This document shows, in pieces, positions 16,054 to 23,500 of a stretch of 24,733 nucleotides of DNA; the first letter of the stretch is position 1; each line of letters starts with the position of its first letter. Origin of the DNA: Dehalococcoidales bacterium (GTDB lineage Bacteria; Chloroflexota; Dehalococcoidia; Dehalococcoidales; UBA3254); contig JAFGOB010000102.1 in NCBI GenBank assembly GCA_016926695.1, positions 1 through 24,733 of the forward strand. Reading direction: 5' to 3'. The notes beneath the pieces are model-generated. The model saw only the letters and a list, made by a program, of their open reading frames with translations. It ran no database searches and was not told where the DNA came from. A program made the translations under genes and the position numbers.

Positions 16054-16417
16054 TTACCTGTCATTACAGGGGACCAGCATGGCCAGCCCAACGGCAGCCG
16101 GGGTTGCTGCACTTATATTGAGTAAAAACAGCTCACTCACTCCCGCCATGGTCAGACAGGCCATGCAGGCCACTACGACGGACAAAGGAGACCGGGGATC
16201 CGACAGCGTCTACGGCTGGGGGCTGATCAACGCGGCTGAGGCCGTCAACTACTATCAAAGCGGGCCTGGCTCAATCGTAGGCGGAGAAATTGCACCTGTC
16301 GACCGGCGGGAGGTCACGGGGTGGTGGACAGCCATAATAGCATCTTTCGCTTTCACAGGCCTGCTTGTCATCCAGCGCAGAAGAAGGGACCGAAGGGAAA
16401 CCAAGTCCATGGATTAG
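16013..16417 (+). pseudogene. Subtilase (S8) C-terminal fragment with membrane anchor
   Basis: A 134-codon frame. L-Q-G-T-S-M-A-S-P-T-A-A-G-V-A-A-L at 18-34 is the catalytic-Ser block of S8 peptidases (Ser22), followed by Y-G-W-G-L-I-N-A-A-E-A-V. The Asp and His blocks, which should lie 100-250 residues earlier, are missing, and there is no signal peptide or ribosome site, so it cannot be an active protease. Residues 104-121 form a membrane helix followed by R-R-R-R-D-R-R, a C-terminal anchor. The first 12 or so codons overlap the molybdopterin fragment in another frame. I infer the 3' part of a surface protease gene fused by recombination. Confidence 0.7.
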
Positions 16418-16427
16418 TAGCTCTTAA

Positions 16428-16637
16428 AGGCTGAAAACAGTCACCCCGACAGACAGAGAAATAGAGCCCCGGATATTTTCCGGTGGAAGCCCCCCGTCCG
16501 AACAAGTTCTGAAAACAACCCGGCGGAAGTCCGGTATCTTTTCCCTCCATGAATTGGAGATGTACTCCCGGATTAAAATACCAGTTGACGGAGGCACAGA
16601 ATATTGCAGGGCCACTGTCATAGTAGGAAAAGGCTGA
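16428..16637 (+). other. Start-less open frame, unrecognised
   Basis: The frame is open for about 69 codons, ending at TGA 16635-16637, with E-M-Y-S-R-I-K-I-P-V-D-G-G-T-E-Y-C-R-A-T near the end. The only ATG is at 16560. It could be a gene fragment like its neighbours or chance; I recognise no family. Confidence 0.2.
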
Positions 16638-16913
16638 CTATTCATGAATCGCACAGGCATGTTTCCCTCTGTACGAAAGTAACACCAAAAACCTATGTTA
16701 TACGCTTTTCATACCTGAATCCAAGTTACAATGCATCCTAAAATATACCGTTTTTTAGCGATTATGCAACAGTACTATCATATATTCACCTCCAGACACT
16801 CAGAATAACACATCTCCTTCAGTATGTTTATTCTAAACTGAAAATATGAGTGTCTATCCCGTAAACCACTAAAATAAATCAGGAAAATAGTGTATATCCA
16901 TGATAGCAGCAGG

Positions 16914-16942
16914 TTGACATCTCGTCAAAAATGAGCTAGACT
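16914..16942 (+). promoter_or_regulatory. Strong promoter candidate ahead of the giant gene
   Basis: A consensus TTGACA (16914-16919), exactly 17 bases, then TAGACT (16937-16942). It would produce a leader of about 580 bases before the coding start at 17531, beginning with the structured element at 16954-17049. Confidence 0.55.
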
Positions 16943-16953
16943 CTTACTACCTT

Positions 16954-17049
16954 AACCCGGTTATCAACATAAACAGTCCTGCATGGAGTCTGCCGTGGTA
17001 ATAAAAGACTGTCTTTGTCCTGTCAACGGAGGTGTACCGGGTTGATAAC
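16954..17049 (+). promoter_or_regulatory. Structured leader with two alternative pairings
   Basis: AACCCGGT (16954-16961) is complementary to ACCGGGTT (17036-17043), and GTTATCAAC (16960-16968) to GTTGATAAC (17041-17049). The pairs share bases, so they compete. Inside, ACAGTC (16973-16978) pairs with GACTGT (17007-17012). It starts about 12 bases after the promoter -10 box, as an RNA switch would. No known riboswitch class was recognised. TTATCAAC on both strands could instead be a protein-binding site. Confidence 0.4.
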
Positions 17050-17530
17050 AGGTTGCTTGACGGCAGATGATATGCTGGTACTGATGTATTTATCTCGCAG
17101 TTATTACTGATCAGTTAACGGACACATACGGGATGTAGTTTCCCCGAAAAAGAGCGAAACCGGGTCCAGGTCGAATGTTTCCGGGGCGGCCACCAGTGAA
17201 AATCCCTTATTTTCCAGATTCGGAAGCCAAAACCGGGGAGACGAAAAAAACGGTGGAAATTCCGCGTATTTCTGCCACTGATAGCATTGCAGCAGTTGCG
17301 TGTTGCCTTAGGGACTGTCATCGCAAAGCAATATCCAGACCTTTTCGTGTTTTTTTACCCATACCCTCCGGTTGTATAAGCAGGTCAATTACTCAAAGGT
17401 CTTCTAATCCTGATAAACGGATAAAAGCGGATTCTGTTTCTTTTCGTCTGATCAGCACAGGGATAAAGATGGCTGATGCATTTTTTCACCCTAAAATTCT
17501 GTGCATCAAAGATAAAAGGAGCTAATTGCG

Positions 17531-20500
17531 ATGTCTCTGAAGTCTATTGTCATTTCAATTTTCCTGACTGTTTTAATGGTGTTTTTCAGTTTTATGCCGC
17601 AGATAGCAGAGGCACATGAACTGGAGCGCCTCAATTCTCAGAATAATCCGGCGCCGGCCTCCCTTTCCGCTCTCGACCTGGAAAAATCATCCGCCCTTTC
17701 TGTTTTGGCGGAGATATCAGACCCGGTAACAGAACCCGGGACAGGCGGATCAGGCAGCCTGGAAAGGATAATAACTGAAGATCCATCGACCACCGGCTGG
17801 ACCACGAAGCTGAATGCGCCCAGGCAGACCAGCAGCAGCCTGGATGTGGACGATCTGATCGCCGCCTGCGACGACCTAACCGATACCGACTCGGACGGAC
17901 TGCCGGATTCCGTGGAACTGGTATTGGGAAGCGATCCGGGGTTTTCCGACTCCGATTTTGATGAGCTTGATGACGATTACGAGGTCCGCAATGGCCTGGA
18001 CCCCATGAAACCGGACTCCAATGATGACGGACTGACCGATTACAGCGAAGTGACGGATGTCAGACTGGATATCGACGCCGACGGCATTGCCAATGCATGG
18101 GATCCCGATAATGATGGCGATAGTGTCCCGGATAATCTGGACCTTTCTCCCTTTACCCGGACCGATGACAATGAATATTACAATTTCAACATCACCACTA
18201 CAGGAAATCCTGTATACCTGGACTTTCAAATCAGGCCGGAGAATTCCGAACATCTCAGTCTGTACCTTCAAAGCTGGGACTGGCCGGACTGGGACCGGCA
18301 AGGACTTATGCAGGACCATGACTATTCACAGGAGGACCTGAAGGTTGTTCCCATGCTCGAAATCAAGGCCATAAACGGACAACTCCCGCAGCAATCGGAT
18401 GTAACGGACTACGCCGTTATCATCTCCGGGGACAAGGCCTATGTCCCCCTGACACCCACCTGGGATTACGGAACCCTGACGGCCTTTCAGGGCAGGATGT
18501 TCTACCCGGCCTTATCCTCACCAGAGAGCTTTTCCCTACAGGTGGGATTCGTCTGGGTGGTCAAGGGCGCTACTGATACAAACCAGCGTATCATCAACAA
18601 GAAAAGCGGGCTTTACCTGGACGTAAAGAATGCCAGTACCAGCCCGGATGCGAATGTTATCCAGAACGAGGATACCAGCTTTCACAGCCGCCGCTGGAAG
18701 CTGGAACCATGCGGCAGCGACTACCGTATTATAAACGACAACAGCGGTTTTTACCTGGATGTGGCCGGCGCCAGCACCAATACAGGGGCCTGTGCCGTCC
18801 AGGACGAGGATGAGTTCGAGATATCGGACAACCAGCTCTGGAGTCTCGAGTGGTGCGGCAGTGGATGTCAATACCGCATCAAGAATAAAAACAGCAATCT
18901 CTATCTGGATGTTAAAGATAACAGTATGTCATCCGGGGCAATTATCGTTCAGGATTCGGAAGAAGACGTATTCAGTCAGATCTGGTCACTTTCCGGGTAC
19001 CTGAGCTCTTCCAGTAAAGATAACATCTCCTTCATATATAACGAGGAAAGTGACAAAAACCTGGATATCTCCGATCCCACCAGCGGCCCCGGCGCCCAGG
19101 TAATCCAGAAAACGAGGGACTCCGGCAGCACCCAGAAATGGAGAATCAGAAAGTGGGGTGACTACTGCTATATTGTAAACAGTAAAACCGGTCTTTGCCT
19201 GGATGTAAAAAATGCCGGTACAAGCGCAGATGAGCCGGTCATCCAGGGAAACCTTCCCTGTCCCGCCAGGCTGCTCTGGAAACTGGAAGAAAGCGGGGGC
19301 TACTACCGCATTACCAATAAAAACAGCCTGTGTTACCTGGATGTAAGGGATGCCAGCACCAGTTCGGGTGAAAAAATTGTCCAGGACGAGTACGAGGGCG
19401 GAGACAACCAGCTCTGGAGCCTGGTGGACAAGAGCGGGGGCTATTACCGCATTAAAAACAAGAAGAGCAGCCTTTTCCTGGATGTGGTACAGGGGGGCGC
19501 GGGCGATGACGTTACCCAGGAAAATGAGGATACCGATACGGGAGACGTCTCCCAGCTCTGGACGCTGGTGGATTACAACGGCTTCTACCTCGTCGTCAAC
19601 AGCCAGAGCGGGCTTTGCCTGGATGTGAAATACGCCAGTAAAACCCCGGATACTCACATTATCCAGGGATACCCTCCGTCATCGGAAAGCCGGCTCTGGA
19701 GCCTGGAGCAGGATGGAAGCTACTACCGCATCGTTAACAAGAAGAGCGGCTGGTATTTGGATGTGGCTGATGCCAGCACGGCCTCTGGCGCAACCGTCGT
19801 CCAGGATGAAGATGAGGGGAGTGCAGACAACCAGCGCTGGCAGAAGGTGGATTATGCCTGGGAGCCTGGATGCTTTCTTTTTATTAATAAGAAAAGCGGG
19901 CTTTACCTGGATGTGGAAAACGGGGGCATCGAGGCTGGCGATAAAATAATCCAACATACCGGTGATATTTATGACTCATCCCAGGTCTGGATGCCGGTTG
20001 AATATGATGATAAATATTTTTTTATTGTCAATAAGAACAGCGGGCTTTGCCTGGATGTGCTGAACGGCAGCAGGCTTATCGATACCATGGCCGTACAAAA
20101 CGAATATCAGTTTCCCTGGAACCAGGTCTGGAAACTGGAAGAAGACGGGGACTGCTACCGCGTTATCAATGAGAAAAGCTGCTATTACCTGGACACGGCC
20201 GATAACAGTACCGAGCGTGATTCCGTTATCGTCCAGGACCAGCAGGAAGACCTGGACAACCAGCTCTGGAAGCTGGATCAGGCTGGGGAATGCTGGCTGA
20301 TTACCAATGTCAGGAGCGGGCTCTACCTGGATGTTCTGAACGCCAGCGCCCTGCCGGACGTCAGCGTCATACAGACTGCAAACGATCCCCCTGACAGTCA
20401 ACTGTGGAAGCTGTGGCGGATGGAAGATACCGAATACTACCGCGTTATGAATAAAAACAGCGGCTATTTCCTGGATGTTCAGAATGCCAGCACCCAGGCG

Positions 20501-23500
20501 GATATAGCCGTGGTACAGGATGAATGTGAAAACCAGGCACACCAGAGATGGCAGTTTGAAAAGAGCGGCGACTATTACAAGATTAAAAACTCGAACAGCG
20601 GACTCTACCTAGATGTAGAGAACAGCAGTGAAGATGCAGGTGCCGGAATATTAATGAAGGCCACCGGCGGAAGCGACAGCCAGAAATGGAAGATCGAAGA
20701 ACCCTTTGAGGACGGTTACTACCGGATTACTAACAAGAAAAGCGGCAAGGTTCTGGATGTTCTTGAATATGGTGATGAGTCGATCTCACGCGCTGAACAG
20801 GACACGCTGAAAGAACATGAGGAAAACCAGCTCTGGAAACTGGATACAGGCAGCGCTAACTGCTGTATTATCAATAAGAAGAGCGGGCTTTTCCTGGATA
20901 CCTTGTATATCAGCACCACGCAAGAGACTATTGTCATCCAGGCGTCGCCGGACAATTACAACAACCAGCTCTGGAAGCTTGTAAAGAAAGACGACTGCTA
21001 TCGCCTGGTTAATAAAAGCAGCGGGTATTACCTGGATGTGGCCAGCGCCAGCACCGCCGCCGGCGCTCTTATCGTCCAGGACGAATATGAGGGTGGAGAC
21101 AACCAGCTCTGGCAACTGGACCCCGGTCCGGGAGCATCCGTAACCCTGGTTATCTATAGAGAAAATTTCAGTCTTACGGGCTTCAGCCTGGAAGAAAACC
21201 GCGGTTCAGCCGCCGGACTGTTCTACAGCAACGATAAAGATCAGACCCTGCGGGCCTATATCACCCTTCAATACGAGTTCCTGAACAGCCAGAATCCTCT
21301 CTCGTCCGCCCCCAGTGCCCTGACCGATAACGATGTGACTGTTACATCGCAAATCGAGTCATTCTCTCACTATGACGAAGCGCTGGCCGAAATCAGCACC
21401 GTTATGACTCCCGATGCCCTGGACAGCCTGGATGAAAATCAGGTGCTTCCCATTATCTTCGCCGTGGAGAATAGCTCGGCCGGCAAGGCCCTGGACGAAT
21501 TCCGGGCGGCGGATAACCAGCTCTGGAGTCTGGTACAGGAAGGCGACTACTACCGCATTATTAATAAAAACAGCAGCTATTATCTGGATGTTAAGGATGC
21601 CAGCACCAGCCCGGGCGTCAGCATCCTCCAGGATGAGTACGAAAGTGGAGATAACCAGCTCTGGAGTCTGGAACAGGATGGAGACTACTACCGTATCATC
21701 AACAAAAAAAGCGGCTATTACCTGGATGTTAAGGATGCCAGCACCAGCCCGGGCGTCAACATCATCCAGGACAACTATAAGGACCTGGACAACCAACTCT
21801 GGAGACTGGAACAGTACGGGGAATACTATCTGGTCATCAACAAGAAAAGCGGTCTTTATATGGACGTGGCCAACGCCAGTACCAGCATGGATGTACATAT
21901 AATCCAGAATGAGTTAATCGGACCCGGGACCGAATACACCATCGATCTGGGTGATGAGACCGAGATCACAACCAGGGACCTTCAAATGAGCTGGTATGAT
22001 ACCGGCAGTGACTCTCTACTTGACCTTGATGACACATTGCAGCAGGTAGAGAACTGGGGTATTGCGGATGATGAAGAAAAAAGCGACATGCAAATGCTCC
22101 TTCTCTACTGGCAGTCAGGAGAAACCAGGATTATCAGAATGGACCAGGATTTAGTCGATTTCGCTTCGCTGTATCCGGAAAAAAACGATTCACTGGCCTG
22201 GGTGAAACTGGGTAAACCTGCCTGTAGTTTAGTGAAAACAGTTTATAACTTTGGTAAAAATCTATACAACTGGTTCTCCAATAGCGACTTTTATCTACAG
22301 GGAAAAAGCAGGCTGGTGAAACTGACCGGGATGACTGCCGGAGGAGGCAAGTTGAGCCAGGCCAATCTTTTAAACAAGCAAATTGCCTTGAAAAGCGCCA
22401 AAATAGTAGCCGATTCCAGGCTGGCGGCAGCCGACAAGCCCGTTCTGAAAGCGAAAGTGCAGGGTGTCCTCACCAAGACCCAAAAAGCAACCAGGGTGTT
22501 GTCCAAAATAGTGCCTGTTGCGACCCTGGTCTCGGCTGTTTATACCTTCTTTTCCCTTGCCAGCCAGTCGGGGTGGTCGGATGTCGGCATCTTTGCGGCT
22601 TCCCTGTATGCTGCCATGGAGCTGGGATATTCTATTCTGATAACCCAGCTCTTCTCTTCCACCATCAAAGGGACCAGCGTGCTGGGCGCCTTGATCGCTC
22701 TTTCCGACTTGATTGTCTACCTTATCTGCGGTAAGTGCTGGACCACCCTGTTGATAGAAAAAATTATCAACTGGTTGACCGCTTTTCAGGAGAGGAACAC
22801 CGTTGACCTGAAGACCGTCAATAACTGGGTGGAAATTCGCGATAAGGACGATAACGGGACGGATGCAGGAGATGATATATATATATGGAGCAGCATTGTC
22901 GAGAGGGTTGACCTGGTTCACAATGGCAATTCAAGCGACCTGAGTGATAGCTATATCAATGGTCAATATGAAAACGGACTCACAGAAAACATCAGCACAG
23001 AGACAGGTTCGAACTGGAAGGAAACCAGGAAAGATATAGGATATAAAGATACCAACGTGCAACCGGGAATAAACCGGCCGGTATGGGCCCGGTTAATGGC
23101 CGAATACAAAATCTATTACGACCAATGGATAGTGGGAGTCCACTCTGTAAAAGAGGCTAAGGGTAGTTATGAGGGTAATCCCCTGACTGTTTATATCGAT
23201 GTAATGCCCGGCAGCCTGGACGACCTGTTGAACTGGGGAGTGATCAGACCGCAGGATGATGGTGATGGACTCCCGGATATCCTGGAAAAGGGAAATCAGA
23301 CTCAGACTTTTTACGAAATCGCAGCCCGACACAGCGGTAAAGCCCTCTCCGTTTCGGACAGCAGTCTGGCGGAAGACGCACGAATCATACAGTACTCTTA
23401 TCAATCGGGAGAAAACCAGCAATGGGATCTAGAACCGGTTGGCGGAGACTGGTTCAGGATTGCCGCCAGGCACAGCGGAATGTGTATCGAGGTACCGGGA

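Larger units (their letters stand above)
16418..17530. other. Long intergenic region, 1.1 kb
   Basis: Between the subtilase fragment and the giant gene. The first 220 bases hold the start-less frame at 16428-16637; 16640-16900 is AT-rich with nothing recognised; 16914-17049 holds a strong promoter and paired repeats; 17050-17510 shows no convincing gene. The open frame at 17175-17525 has no ribosome site and a composition unlike the neighbours, so it was left out. Confidence 0.4.

Noticed and set aside
16960..17049. TTATCAAC on both strands as DnaA boxes or an origin
   Set aside because: Only two imperfect matches, no dnaA or dnaN nearby and no box cluster; RNA pairing explains the symmetry as well.
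17261..17400. GCAAAGC-containing stretch that recalls a c-di-GMP riboswitch
   Set aside because: The conserved GGCAAACC segment, tetraloop and paired stems of that class are absent on both strands.
17175..17525. 116-codon plus-strand frame upstream of the giant gene
   Set aside because: No ribosome site and no recognisable motif; more likely leader or decayed sequence.
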